Shown here in pieces: positions 15,994-23,660 of a stretch of 36,401 nucleotides of DNA. The translations under genes and the position numbers were made by a program. The first letter of the stretch is position 1. Each line of letters starts with the position of its first letter. Below the pieces are notes generated by a model. The model had not been told where the DNA came from. It saw nothing but the letters and a program-made list of their open reading frames with translations, and did not search any database. Location of the stretch: assembly GCF_014652515.1 (NCBI RefSeq), contig NZ_BMYY01000019.1:1-36401 (forward strand), given 5' to 3'. Source of the stretch: Bacterioplanes sanyensis (GTDB lineage: Bacteria; Pseudomonadota; Gammaproteobacteria; Pseudomonadales; Oceanobacteraceae).

Positions 15994-16383
15994 TTAAGCC
16001 GCCGTACGTCGGTGGCGCTTTAGCCAGTTCACGACTTGACGATCGAAGCGGTCGATGTGGCGCACAATGGCGTTGGGGAGTTGATCGCTGAGAATGCTCA
16101 GCAGCTCCTCGGCATCGTTGCTGGTGCAGGCTTGCTCGATCAATTGCAGTAGAAACTCGTGGTCGCGGCGGTGGGCATCGCAGTGGGGCATGGCATGCTG
16201 GGAAAAGGTCTGGCTTTCTTCAGCAAAATGCTGCTGCACAAACGCTTTCAGTGCTTGCAAAGGCCGCTGTGCTTGGCGCCCCATCAAGACGTCGAACTCT
16301 GCCTGATTGATCAACTCAACCAGCTGCTCATGCTCACGATTGACGGCTTCAGAGGCCAGTAATGGGCACTCGTTGAATTCCAT
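15994..16383 (-). CDS. hemerythrin-domain protein
   Basis: 129 residues forming one four-helix hemerythrin fold that binds a non-heme di-iron centre. Candidate ligands are in order: REHEQLVEL (His), HFAEESQTF (His and Glu), PHCDAHRRDHEFL (His) and HIDRFDRQV (His and Asp). Such proteins bind O2 or handle iron, oxygen or nitric oxide. ATG 16383 was chosen over an upstream one at 16455 because AGGCAGGA precedes it and the hemerythrin fold begins after it. It follows the mutarotase gene on the same strand by 78 bp; no functional link is evident. Confidence 0.88.
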   Translation of the reverse strand: MEFNECPLLASEAVNREHEQLVELINQAEFDVLMGRQAQRPLQALKAFVQQHFAEESQTFSQHAMPHCDAHRRDHEFLLQLIEQACTSNDAEELLSILSDQLPNAIVRHIDRFDRQVVNWLKRHRRTAA

Positions 16384-16461
16384 AATCCTGCCTCGCTGGA
16401 AGATGAGGGCGACAGTGTAACGCTGACGAGTGCTTGATGTCTTGCGCCTTATCAATCGATG

Positions 16462-17337
16462 TCAGCGTATGCACATTTCCAAGCTGTGTTGCTCGCCGCT
16501 GGCGAGGGTTACCGCATCAAACGCACAGTTGGCCGTTTCCACGCACACCATGCGCTGCCAGGCATCGTCGGCAAATTGCCCCAAGCGCTGACTCTTATCG
16601 ACCCAGGGGTTCCATACCACGGTACTGGCACTGTTGGCGCTGATGATGCGCCGCTGCTGCGCTTGCTGCAGTTGCAATGGCTGCTGGCTTTGATAGATGC
16701 GATCCGTTTCTTCAGTAAAGCGAACGGCACCTATGTGCTGCTTATGTTGCCAGTCATCGATGGCGTCAATGTAACCTGTGCCGTGCAGGCCATTCAGGCG
16801 CAGTGCGTGGATGTCCGACACCGGCAAATAGGTGTGCAGGGCTTGGCTGAACGTCACCGCTGAGGCGCTAACGTTTTTGGTGATTAAATTCAGCGACAAC
16901 TGTTGTGGCGCTAAACATAGCTCCAGCTTCAGCTGCAGTTTGGCCTGCCAGGCGGGATGCTCGGTGTCGGCCAGCGCCAAGGTTAAACGCACTTGATCGC
17001 ATGCTTCTTGTACTTGCTGCAACTGCCATAGGCGGCTGCGGGCAAAGCCATGGGCGGGTGCTTCCCCCTTGATATGCTGCTGCACCGGCTTTGGGTTGCG
17101 CTGAGTGTCGCCAAACCAGGGCCAGCAAATAGGGATGCCGCCACGAATGGCTTGGCCCTGGCGGTATTGTGCTTGCTCGCTCAGCCACAGCCAGTCACTT
17201 TGGCCCTGGGGTTGAAAGCTCAGCAGTTGCGCGCCTTGCAACGCCAGCTCGGCGCTAAATAACGGGTGATCAACCTTAATTAACTCCAGCTCATCGCGCT
17301 GAATAAGCGAGCAAAACGCCAGACGGTGTAGATTCAT
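16462..17337 (-). CDS. D-hexose-6-phosphate mutarotase (YeaD-type)
   Basis: 291 residues of the aldose-1-epimerase superfamily, YeaD/Ymr099c type, which interconverts the anomers of glucose-6-phosphate and similar hexose phosphates. Signature blocks: RGGIPICWPWFG (about 70), APAHGFARSRLW (catalytic His, about 100), VWNPWVDKSQRLGQFADDAW and QRMVCVETANC (base Glu, about 265). ATG 17337 was chosen because GGAGG lies 6 nt upstream. It shares a 50-bp divergent gap with the GreA-like gene. Confidence 0.92.
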   Translation of the reverse strand: MNLHRLAFCSLIQRDELELIKVDHPLFSAELALQGAQLLSFQPQGQSDWLWLSEQAQYRQGQAIRGGIPICWPWFGDTQRNPKPVQQHIKGEAPAHGFARSRLWQLQQVQEACDQVRLTLALADTEHPAWQAKLQLKLELCLAPQQLSLNLITKNVSASAVTFSQALHTYLPVSDIHALRLNGLHGTGYIDAIDDWQHKQHIGAVRFTEETDRIYQSQQPLQLQQAQQRRIISANSASTVVWNPWVDKSQRLGQFADDAWQRMVCVETANCAFDAVTLASGEQHSLEMCIR

Positions 17338-17360
17338 AAGCAGCCTCCAAAACAGCCGGA

Positions 17361-17382
17361 TATAATGCCACATCCGAGGAGG
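17361..17382 (+). promoter_or_regulatory. -10 box and strong ribosome binding site of the GreA-like gene
   Basis: TATAAT at 17361-17366 in the 50-bp gap between the divergent genes; no good -35 is seen. GAGGAGG at 17376-17382 is 5 nt before the ATG at 17388. Confidence 0.5.
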
Positions 17383-17387
17383 CAGTC

Positions 17388-17867
17388 ATGACAGCGCTGA
17401 ACAAAGACGTGTTAAAGCCGGCATTGTTGCAAGATTTAGATGATGAAATTGCCGCCGCCGTGGTGGCCGCGCAACAAGCGCAGGCGGCTGCTGCGCACGA
17501 AGACAACCAGCCAGAAAACCAATACGACACTTTGAGCTTGGAGGCTGCGTATCTGGCCCATGGCCAATCGGAGCGTATTTTGGCGCTGCAGCAAGAGCGT
17601 ATTCGCCTGGCGCAGTGGGCTGTGCCCAGTTTCGATGAAGATGACGAAGTGGCCCTAGGCGCGTTGGTGCAGCTGGTTCACCCGCAGTTGGGCGAGCGCT
17701 GGGTTTGGCTCACGCGCTTTGGTGGCCGGCGTTTAACGGTGGCGGGCATTGATGTCACCTTGCTCAGTTTACAGGCGCCACTGGCGCAGCGACTGCTGCA
17801 GCGAGGGGTTGGCGATGACGTCAGCTGGCAAGACAGTTCCGGCTGGGTGATTGAATCTTTGTCGTAA
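17388..17867 (+). CDS. GreA/GreB C-terminal-domain-like protein
   Basis: 159 residues. An Ala/Gln-rich helical N-terminus (about 15-45) is followed by NQYDTLSLEAAYLAHGQSER and a C-terminal domain at about 75-158 that resembles the FKBP-like C-domain of GreA: VALGALVQLVHP, then RRLTVAGIDVTLLSLQAPLA, QRLLQRGVGDDVSW and a final WVIESL strand. GreA proteins insert a coiled coil into RNA polymerase; here the coiled coil with its acidic tip is not present, so cleavage stimulation is unlikely. It may compete with Gre factors on RNA polymerase (as Gfh-type proteins do), an inference only. Confidence 0.7.
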   Translation: MTALNKDVLKPALLQDLDDEIAAAVVAAQQAQAAAAHEDNQPENQYDTLSLEAAYLAHGQSERILALQQERIRLAQWAVPSFDEDDEVALGALVQLVHPQLGERWVWLTRFGGRRLTVAGIDVTLLSLQAPLAQRLLQRGVGDDVSWQDSSGWVIESLS

Positions 17868-17976
17868 TTTGACCAGCTTAAGGTTTAAATCCACTTTTTT
17901 TGTATGGTTATTGATGGCGGCAGTCTTGTTCCCTATGTTTGTATGGTATTGATTTTTGTGTAAATAAAAATACTAG

Positions 17977-18239
17977 GGTACCTCTGAATAATGCAGTGCT
18001 CGCTCTGGATCGCCAGAGGGCTCCAGGTCACGAAGCCGGTTTGCAGCTCTAGCCAGCTACAGCAAAAAAACGGCGACACAGAGCTGGAGTTCTCTGGCGG
18101 TCCCCTTCGGGCGCGGGCGGCAGGCTTCCATAACGTTGTTGGCGATGTTGCAAAGGGCTGGCCATTCCCTGCCATCACCGCCTTGTTCTGAAAGCCTGCT
18201 GCACTCGCGCAGAGTTGTGCAGAATTATTCAGAGGTGCC
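17977..18239. mobile_element. MITE-like element, copy 1 (263 bp), 13 bp upstream of the next gene
   Basis: Ends are near-perfect inverted repeats (GGTACCTCTGAATAATGCAG at the left; GAATTATTCAGAGGTGCC at the right). It is flanked by CTAG (17973-17976) and CTCG (18240-18243), which fit a 4-bp YTAR-type target duplication with one mismatch, the pattern of IS5-family relatives. No transposase is encoded. The interior holds inverted blocks (CGCCAGAG..CTCCAG against CTGGAG..CTCTGGCG, and GCAGGCTT against AAGCCTGC) able to form two long hairpins. Copy 2 at 35788 matches over nearly its whole length apart from a 39-bp indel. Confidence 0.85.
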
Positions 18240-18252
18240 CTCGGGGAAGGAT

Positions 18253-18675
18253 ATGACATTGAATGAATTGTTAGCCGCAGCGATTCAACAGGACACTCTG
18301 CAGCAGCCGGTGGAAGCCTTTTGTCGCCAGCACGGCGTCAATGCCATGCAGGCGTTGAATGAACTTGCCCGGCACGTGGCGCAGCAATTGGTGGCGGGAG
18401 ATCTGATGTTTGCTGACGGCGCCGCTGTGATGAAGAGCATTTTCACGCACATGACTCGCGCCGATGTGCTGGCGCAAGCCCAAGGCCAGCTACCTGAACC
18501 GGCCGCTTCCATTTGCTTGGCCTTCGATGCGGGCGAGTTTCAACACGCGGGTGACGGTCAGCAAGATGACCCTGTGGCTAAGCACACCATTCCACTGCTG
18601 CAAGAAGTGATGGCGCAGCACGCGGTGTCACCGACCAAGAGCGACAGTGGTCAGCCAATCGTCACAAACGCATAA
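18253..18675 (+). CDS. hypothetical protein, 140 aa
   Basis: A small acidic, mostly helical cytoplasmic protein with no recognised domain; it starts MTLNELLAAAIQQDTLQQPV, is Gln/Ala-rich, and has a disordered Ser/Thr/Asp-rich tail. The ribosome binding site GGGGAAGG sits at 18243-18250, between the MITE's right flank and ATG 18253, so the MITE forms its whole visible leader. A longer frame from 18136 is excluded because it lies in the MITE. The next gene is 54 bp downstream on the same strand. Confidence 0.7.
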   Translation: MTLNELLAAAIQQDTLQQPVEAFCRQHGVNAMQALNELARHVAQQLVAGDLMFADGAAVMKSIFTHMTRADVLAQAQGQLPEPAASICLAFDAGEFQHAGDGQQDDPVAKHTIPLLQEVMAQHAVSPTKSDSGQPIVTNA

Positions 18676-18729
18676 CATTGTTGCCGCAAATACGGTAAAT
18701 TACGCGCTTTTTTAGCGTGAGTAGAAATA

Positions 18730-20415
18730 ATGCGTGTATTGACCCTGGCGTCCTGCGTTATGGCCGCCAATGCCATGGCCATGTCTCAGCCACCGCAACA
18801 GGCGGTTGAAACTCGGGTAACGGTGACCAACAGTACCCTGCAATCTTTGGCGGTTGAGCTGCCCAGCGGCAACGAAGCCCTGAGCGCTACTATTCCGCCG
18901 TTGGCAACCCGTGATGTCGTGCTGCTGACGCGCAGCGAGGGTGCCGATCGCGATGTGACCGTGCGCTTGAGCAGCGATGATTACCAGCTGCAGCTGAGCC
19001 AGCAATTGCAAGGCACTGAACTGACTTACTCCGCCACCGGCAACGATTGGCAGCTGCCACAACTGAGCGGTGAGCAAAGCCACTACCAAGAGATTTCTCT
19101 GGCGGGTAAGCAAGCACAGCTGGCGGTTAAAGCCAGTGAGCTGAGCGACGGTGGTAGCGTGCACTATGTGATTCACCCGCAGGACGAAAAACCCGCGCTG
19201 GGCGATGCCGGCAGCTTTAATGTGCTGAGCTATAACGTCTGGGCCACGACGGTGTACGGCTCGAAAAAAGTCGGCACGCGCTTGGAGCGCATGCCAGAAG
19301 TGATGTCTGGTTACGATGTGCTGGTATTAACCGAAGTGTTTGACCCGCTGGCGAGCAAAAAGCTGCTGGATAATTTGCGCGCTGAATACCCGTATCAAAG
19401 CGCTGAGATTTTTAAGCTGGGCAAAGTCATGGGATCGGGCACGCGCATTGTTTCGCGCTGGCCTTTTGAACTGGAAGGTGCGCACAAATACAGCGCTTGT
19501 GATGGCCTGCAATGCGCCGCCACACGGGGTGTGATTTATACCCGCATCAATAAGCTGGGCAAAACTTACCATGTGTTTGCGACCCATACCCAGTCATCAG
19601 ACGACGATGCCAACCGCAATGCGCGTAAAGCTCAGCTGCAGGAAATGGGTGACTACATTCGCTCACTGAATATTCCGGCGGACGAGCCAGTGATTATGGC
19701 GGGTGACTTTAACGTCAATAAAGGCGGCTTGCCGGAAGATCGCGACTACATGGAAGCGGTATTAAATGCGCGTGAGCCACAAAATACCGGTCATAACTTC
19801 ACCTACGATGCCAATACCAATTTCTGGGCGGAGCAGCCTTACGTTGAGTACCTGGATTACACCTTGGTGAGTCGTGTGCATCAGCCAGCCCTGAGCGCTG
19901 AACAGCAGGCATTTGCTCCGCGCAGCATCGATGCAGAACTGTGGGATGAATGGGATTTGTCCGATCATTACCCAGTGCGTGGCTTGTTCCGTTTTGCAAG
20001 CGATGCGCAGCGCAGTGAGTTCCCTTACTACGGCGACCCGGTGCATTTAAAAACCGCTAACGGTCATTTCTGGCGTGCCATGACGGGCGGTGACAGCTTT
20101 ATTTCCGCCGGCTCGGATTTACGCGGTAGCTGGGAGACCTTTGTGCTGGAGCAGCACCAAGGTAAAGTCGCGATTCGTGCCCGTGGTGGCTTATATGTGG
20201 GCTTGGACTCCTACCTGTTTGGCACCTTAAAAGCCAAGTTTGATCAGCCGCAAGCGGCGGCCTTGTTTACCCTGGTCGACATGGGTAACGGCCAAATTGC
20301 ACTGCAGGCCGATAACGGTAACTACGTGCGCGCCGATTTTGGCGGCGGTGTGGGTTTGAGTGCCAATGCCTCTAAGCCTAACAGCCATGAGCGCTTTGAG
20401 CTGGTGCGTCCGTAA
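18730..20415 (+). CDS. secreted sphingomyelinase-type phosphodiesterase with fascin-like C-terminal domain
   Basis: 561 residues. A short N-terminal signal (about 1-18) directs export. Residues about 20-150 form an unassigned beta-rich N-terminal domain. The catalytic endonuclease/exonuclease/phosphatase domain spans about 158-420 with FNVLSYNVW, VLTEVFD (metal Glu), GSGTRIVSRWP, FATHTQSSDDD (His), MAGDFNVNK (Asp/Asn), VEYLDYTLV and DLSDHYPV (Asp-His pair): the set used by neutral sphingomyelinases C to cut sphingomyelin to ceramide. The tail (about 440-561) repeats VHLKTANGHFWRA, VAIRARGGLYVGLD and IALQADNGNYVRAD, a fascin-type beta-trefoil usually read as a sugar- or actin-binding module. 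Sphingomyelin as substrate is inferred from family. It ends at a strong terminator. Confidence 0.9.
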   Translation: MRVLTLASCVMAANAMAMSQPPQQAVETRVTVTNSTLQSLAVELPSGNEALSATIPPLATRDVVLLTRSEGADRDVTVRLSSDDYQLQLSQQLQGTELTYSATGNDWQLPQLSGEQSHYQEISLAGKQAQLAVKASELSDGGSVHYVIHPQDEKPALGDAGSFNVLSYNVWATTVYGSKKVGTRLERMPEVMSGYDVLVLTEVFDPLASKKLLDNLRAEYPYQSAEIFKLGKVMGSGTRIVSRWPFELEGAHKYSACDGLQCAATRGVIYTRINKLGKTYHVFATHTQSSDDDANRNARKAQLQEMGDYIRSLNIPADEPVIMAGDFNVNKGGLPEDRDYMEAVLNAREPQNTGHNFTYDANTNFWAEQPYVEYLDYTLVSRVHQPALSAEQQAFAPRSIDAELWDEWDLSDHYPVRGLFRFASDAQRSEFPYYGDPVHLKTANGHFWRAMTGGDSFISAGSDLRGSWETFVLEQHQGKVAIRARGGLYVGLDSYLFGTLKAKFDQPQAAALFTLVDMGNGQIALQADNGNYVRADFGGGVGLSANASKPNSHERFELVRP

Positions 20416-20471
20416 GGCTATTTTGCCTTGGTACCCTGAAGCATTTGACTCAGGGCGTGCCAGGCTGAAAC

Positions 20472-20505
20472 AAAAAAGGCGCCATTAATCATGGCGCCTT
20501 TTTTA
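20472..20505. terminator. bidirectional intrinsic terminator
   Basis: GGCGCCAT / ATGGCGCC stem (20478-20485 and 20491-20498) with a 5-nt loop, flanked by A6 on the left and T6 on the right. It serves both the sphingomyelinase gene and the convergent rhlE gene. Confidence 0.95.
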
Positions 20506-20524
20506 TAGGGAGTACATCGAGCGG

Positions 20525-21892
20525 TTATGCCTGCGCTGGCCGGCGTCTTGGACGGCGAGCAGGTTTGGCACTGCCGCCTTCTTTGCTTTGTGGCCCTTGT
20601 CCACTGCGTTGTTGGCGGGGTTTGCTGGCGGTGTTTTTATTGGCGCGCTGGTGATGTTGGCTCACGGCTTTTTGCCCATCTTGATGGCCTGGGCTTTTGG
20701 GTTTTTTCGGCTTTTTCGGTTTTTTCGCTTTGCTGCGCAGTGTCGTTTGTGGCACTTCGTGCACTGGCTCAAAGCCTGGCACGTAGTCACGCTTCAGCAG
20801 TTTGCCGATCAGATTCTCGACCTGTGACAGCTCTTTGACTTCGTCAGCCGCCACTAAAGAAATGGCTTCACCGCTGGCACCAGCACGCCCGGTACGGCCA
20901 ATGCGATGCACATAGTCTTCGGCGACGTTAGGCAAATCAAAGTTCACCACTTGCGGCAATTGGTCGATGTCGATACCGCGTGCCGCGATGTCGGTGGCCA
21001 CTAAGATGCGAATGTCGCCCGATTTAAACTCCGCCAAAGCGCGAGTTCGAGCACCTTGGCTTTTATTGCCGTGAATGGCCGCTGCCGTGATGCCGTTTTC
21101 TTCTAGGTAGCGGGTTAAACGGTTGGCGCCGTGTTTGGTTTTACAAAAGACCAATACTTGTTGCCAGTCGTGGTCATTAATCAGTTGCTTCAGCAGACGT
21201 GGTTTTTGCTTTTTATCTACTGGGTGAATCCACTGCTCAACTTTTTTTGCCGTGCTGTTGGCCGGTGTCACGGAAATTTCCACCGGATCGTTGGTCAGCT
21301 TTTTCGCCAGTTCGCGAATGTCATCGGAAAAGGTGGCAGAAAACAGCAGGTTTTGGCGCTCTTTGGGCAGAATCGCCAGCAGCTTTTTAATGTCATGAAT
21401 AAAGCCCATGTCGAGCATGCGGTCGGCTTCGTCCAGCACCAGCATTTCTAGCTGCTGAAAGCGCACGGCTTTTTGCTGGTATAAATCTAACAATCGACCT
21501 GGGGTAGCGACCAGCACATCGGCACCGCGACGCATGCGCATCATTTGTGGGTTGATTTTAACCCCACCAAATACCACCGCAGACGTTAGCGGTAAATGCT
21601 CGGCATAGGCACGTACGTTATCGCCCACCTGAGCGGCCAGCTCGCGAGTGGGGGTAACGATCAAGGCGCGCACCTGGTTCGGGCGTGCACGTTCGCCGCC
21701 GCTGAGTTTCTCCAAAATGGGCAAGGTAAAGCCGGCGGTTTTACCGGTGCCGGTCTGTGCGGCGGCCATTACATCCTGACCGGTCAATACCGCTGGAATG
21801 GCTTGTTGCTGAATAGGGGAAGGCTGGGTGTAGCCTTGTTCCTCAATGGCCTTGAGGATGGCGGGCGATAAGCCCAGATCGGCAAACGACAT
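20525..21892 (-). CDS. rhlE: DEAD-box ATP-dependent RNA helicase RhlE
   Basis: 455 residues with the full DEAD-box core: Q motif [12 protein letters not shown], motif [10 protein letters not shown] (about 45), PTRELAAQV (Ia), [10 protein letters not shown] (II), SATF (III), [12 protein letters not shown] (IV), [13 protein letters not shown] (V) and [10 protein letters not shown] (VI). The C-terminal tail (about 380-455) is Lys/Arg/Pro-rich with repeated KKPKKP units, as in RhlE proteins; it helps bind RNA in ribosome assembly. The order of motifs and the RhlE-style tail support the name over RhlB, DeaD or SrmB. Confidence 0.93.
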   Translation of the reverse strand: MSFADLGLSPAILKAIEEQGYTQPSPIQQQAIPAVLTGQDVMAAAQTGTGKTAGFTLPILEKLSGGERARPNQVRALIVTPTRELAAQVGDNVRAYAEHLPLTSAVVFGGVKINPQMMRMRRGADVLVATPGRLLDLYQQKAVRFQQLEMLVLDEADRMLDMGFIHDIKKLLAILPKERQNLLFSATFSDDIRELAKKLTNDPVEISVTPANSTAKKVEQWIHPVDKKQKPRLLKQLINDHDWQQVLVFCKTKHGANRLTRYLEENGITAAAIHGNKSQGARTRALAEFKSGDIRILVATDIAARGIDIDQLPQVVNFDLPNVAEDYVHRIGRTGRAGASGEAISLVAADEVKELSQVENLIGKLLKRDYVPGFEPVHEVPQTTLRSKAKKPKKPKKPKSPGHQDGQKAVSQHHQRANKNTASKPRQQRSGQGPQSKEGGSAKPARRPRRRPAQA

Positions 21893-22046
21893 AAAGGATC
21901 TCTGTGCGGCCGATGCTGGCAGAGATCAGCGTTGGCCAAATAAAAGGGCGGGGAGTATACCGGTTTCACCCATCCAGCTCGACCTTAGTTCTGCCTAGAT
22001 GGGCTGTCAGGTGTACTGAGCGGTGGTTTAGCGGCTTTACTTACCC

Positions 22047-23300
22047 TCATTGTGGCGCGGCCGCAGTCGCTCCGGCGCTTTCTTCTAACCACAAGGCTGC
22101 GACGGCGCCTGTTAACGCTACGGCAAAGGGCAGCAAGAGTGCGCTTTGATAGTGCGCCAAGGTTTTGCTGTCGCCGGCACTGGCCAGGTCGAGTATGACG
22201 CCAAAGCCGGATTGAATGATGGCGGCAGCCAAAAAGGCGCCCATATTGATCAAGGCGGTGGCAAAGCCCACCTGTTCGCTGGCCACGCTCTCTTTGGCGG
22301 CAGAGAAAATAACGCCAGCTTGAGCGCCGGAAAAGCCCAGTAAAATAAACAGTGCCATGGCATCAGCCCCGGCTTGCCAATCCATAAAGGCCAGGCTGCC
22401 CCAGCACGCGGCGGCCAGCAGCGTGGCCAGCATAATTAGCGGTTTACGCGCCTGTAGCCGATCTGATAACCAGCCGCTAAACAGCGAGCCAAGGCCGTAG
22501 ACTAGCAGCGCTAAAGTAGCGTAGTGAGCGGCGCTGCTGACCGGCATGGCAAAGCCATCCACCAGCATGGGCGTCGACCACAATCCTAAAAAGGCATACA
22601 AGGTGCCGTTGGTGGCCGCCACGCAGACAAACAAGCACCACACTTGCGGCAGCTTCACCACGCGCCGATAGCCACTCAGTAAGCCGGAGTTTGAGCGTCG
22701 CAGCGGTTTACTGGTGTGTGTGCTGGGGCGATTATGGCAATACAGCCACAAGCCAACCATCGCCAAGGCCGTGAGGCCGGCAAATACGGCGATGATCTGA
22801 CGCCAGCTGAAGTAATGCAGAGCGGCAGCGGCCGGGCTTTCCGCCAGCACGCTGCCCAAGGCGGCCAATAACATGGTGGCGCCCATGATCAGCGAATGCT
22901 TGTGGGGCTCGAACCAAACGGCGTTGTAGGTCATCAGGGCGACAAACACAGCCGCTAGCCCGATTCCAATCAGTGCCGAACCCAGCATTAGGCCAGTGGC
23001 GCCCGGTGACAGGGCAAAGACCATGGCTCCGAGCGCCGTGAGTGAGGCACCGCTGAGGGCTGCGCGGCGCAGGCCTAGCGCATCGGAAAAAATGCCTGCC
23101 GGCACCTGCATCAGGGTGTAGGTCCAGAACTGCATGGAAGCAATCAGCCCGAGTGCGGTGGCGCTTAAGCTCAGCTCCAATTGAATGCTGCTGGCCATAG
23201 ACGCAGGAGCAAAGCGAAAGAAAAAGCCGCAGACAAACACCACAATCAGCAGCCACCAACCAGGCCAGCGCGACGCTGCTAGCGAATTTAGAGTTTTCAT
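22047..23300 (-). CDS. major facilitator superfamily transporter
   Basis: 417 residues with about 12 hydrophobic helices; MFS loop motif A-like GIFSDALGLRRA at about residues 65-80. The nitrate/nitrite-porter-like or OPA-like look of the start (WWLLIVVFVCGFFFRFAPAS) is suggestive only; substrate is unknown. The ATG at 23300 overlaps the stop of the small gene upstream (ATGA), and there is no ribosome binding site of its own, so translation depends on that gene. An upstream start at 23342 lies inside the small gene and is rejected. Confidence 0.9.
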   Translation of the reverse strand: MKTLNSLAASRWPGWWLLIVVFVCGFFFRFAPASMASSIQLELSLSATALGLIASMQFWTYTLMQVPAGIFSDALGLRRAALSGASLTALGAMVFALSPGATGLMLGSALIGIGLAAVFVALMTYNAVWFEPHKHSLIMGATMLLAALGSVLAESPAAAALHYFSWRQIIAVFAGLTALAMVGLWLYCHNRPSTHTSKPLRRSNSGLLSGYRRVVKLPQVWCLFVCVAATNGTLYAFLGLWSTPMLVDGFAMPVSSAAHYATLALLVYGLGSLFSGWLSDRLQARKPLIMLATLLAAACWGSLAFMDWQAGADAMALFILLGFSGAQAGVIFSAAKESVASEQVGFATALINMGAFLAAAIIQSGFGVILDLASAGDSKTLAHYQSALLLPFAVALTGAVAALWLEESAGATAAAPQ

Positions 23301-23518
23301 AAAAAACCCGCAGCCGCTAGGCGCTGTTGCATCAGCTGACAAAAATGAGCGGCCACTGGCTCCATCGGCGTAAAGTGCCTGTGAATGTCAAGGTGCAGCA
23401 GGGCTGGCTCGCGCTCCAACCAAAGTTCGCTTAAATAATGATCGGGCGGTAGCATTTTCGCCAATGCGGCGGGCGGCAGTGGCATTAAGGGCGGGCTGGC
23501 CAGTTCGGCGGTCGACAT
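23297..23518 (-). CDS. small protein of 73 aa, coupled to the MFS transporter
   Basis: A small Pro/Leu-rich soluble protein (MSTAELASPPLMPLPPAALA, then SELWLEREPALLHLDIHRHF). It has a strong ribosome binding site AGGAAGGA and its TGA shares bases with the MFS start codon. No membrane helix, no recognised family. Its length, position and tight coupling indicate that it is real and made with the transporter, but its function is unknown. Confidence 0.7.
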   Translation of the reverse strand: MSTAELASPPLMPLPPAALAKMLPPDHYLSELWLEREPALLHLDIHRHFTPMEPVAAHFCQLMQQRLAAAGFL

Positions 23519-23542
23519 ATCAGGTTCCTTCCTGAGGCAGTT

Positions 23543-23562
23543 CCAAGGTGCGACACCTTAGG
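23543..23562. promoter_or_regulatory. palindrome upstream of the 73-aa gene/MFS operon
   Basis: CCAAGGTGCGACACCTTAGG is an inverted repeat (arms AAGGTG/CACCTT plus CC/GG with one unpaired base) located about 25 bp before the start codon of the 73-aa gene. It could be a repressor operator or a leader hairpin. No regulator gene is adjacent that clearly fits. Confidence 0.35.
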
Positions 23563-23636
23563 GATATTGCCGCGGAAAAACAATCAAGAGGCCGGCGGAC
23601 TCAGCAAAATGTTGCCACCCAAAGCAGAGTGATAAG

Positions 23637-23660
23637 GGCACCGAACTGCTCACAGGTGCC
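23637..23660 (-). terminator. hairpin after norR
   Basis: GGCACC (23637-23642) and GGTGCC (23655-23660) form a 6-bp stem directly at the norR stop; no U-tract, so a weak terminator at best. Confidence 0.35.

Noticed and set aside
18136-18252. N-terminal extension of the 140-aa gene to 18136
   Set aside because: The extra 39 codons lie inside the MITE; a good ribosome binding site directly precedes the ATG at 18253.
20527-20838. 103-codon plus-strand frame rich in Phe/Leu inside rhlE
   Set aside because: Antisense to the Lys/Arg/Pro tail of RhlE; the apparent hydrophobic runs are an artefact of antisense Lys codons.
22732-23259. 175-codon frame on the minus strand inside the MFS gene
   Set aside because: Out-of-frame shadow in the same direction; the MFS frame has the membrane helices.
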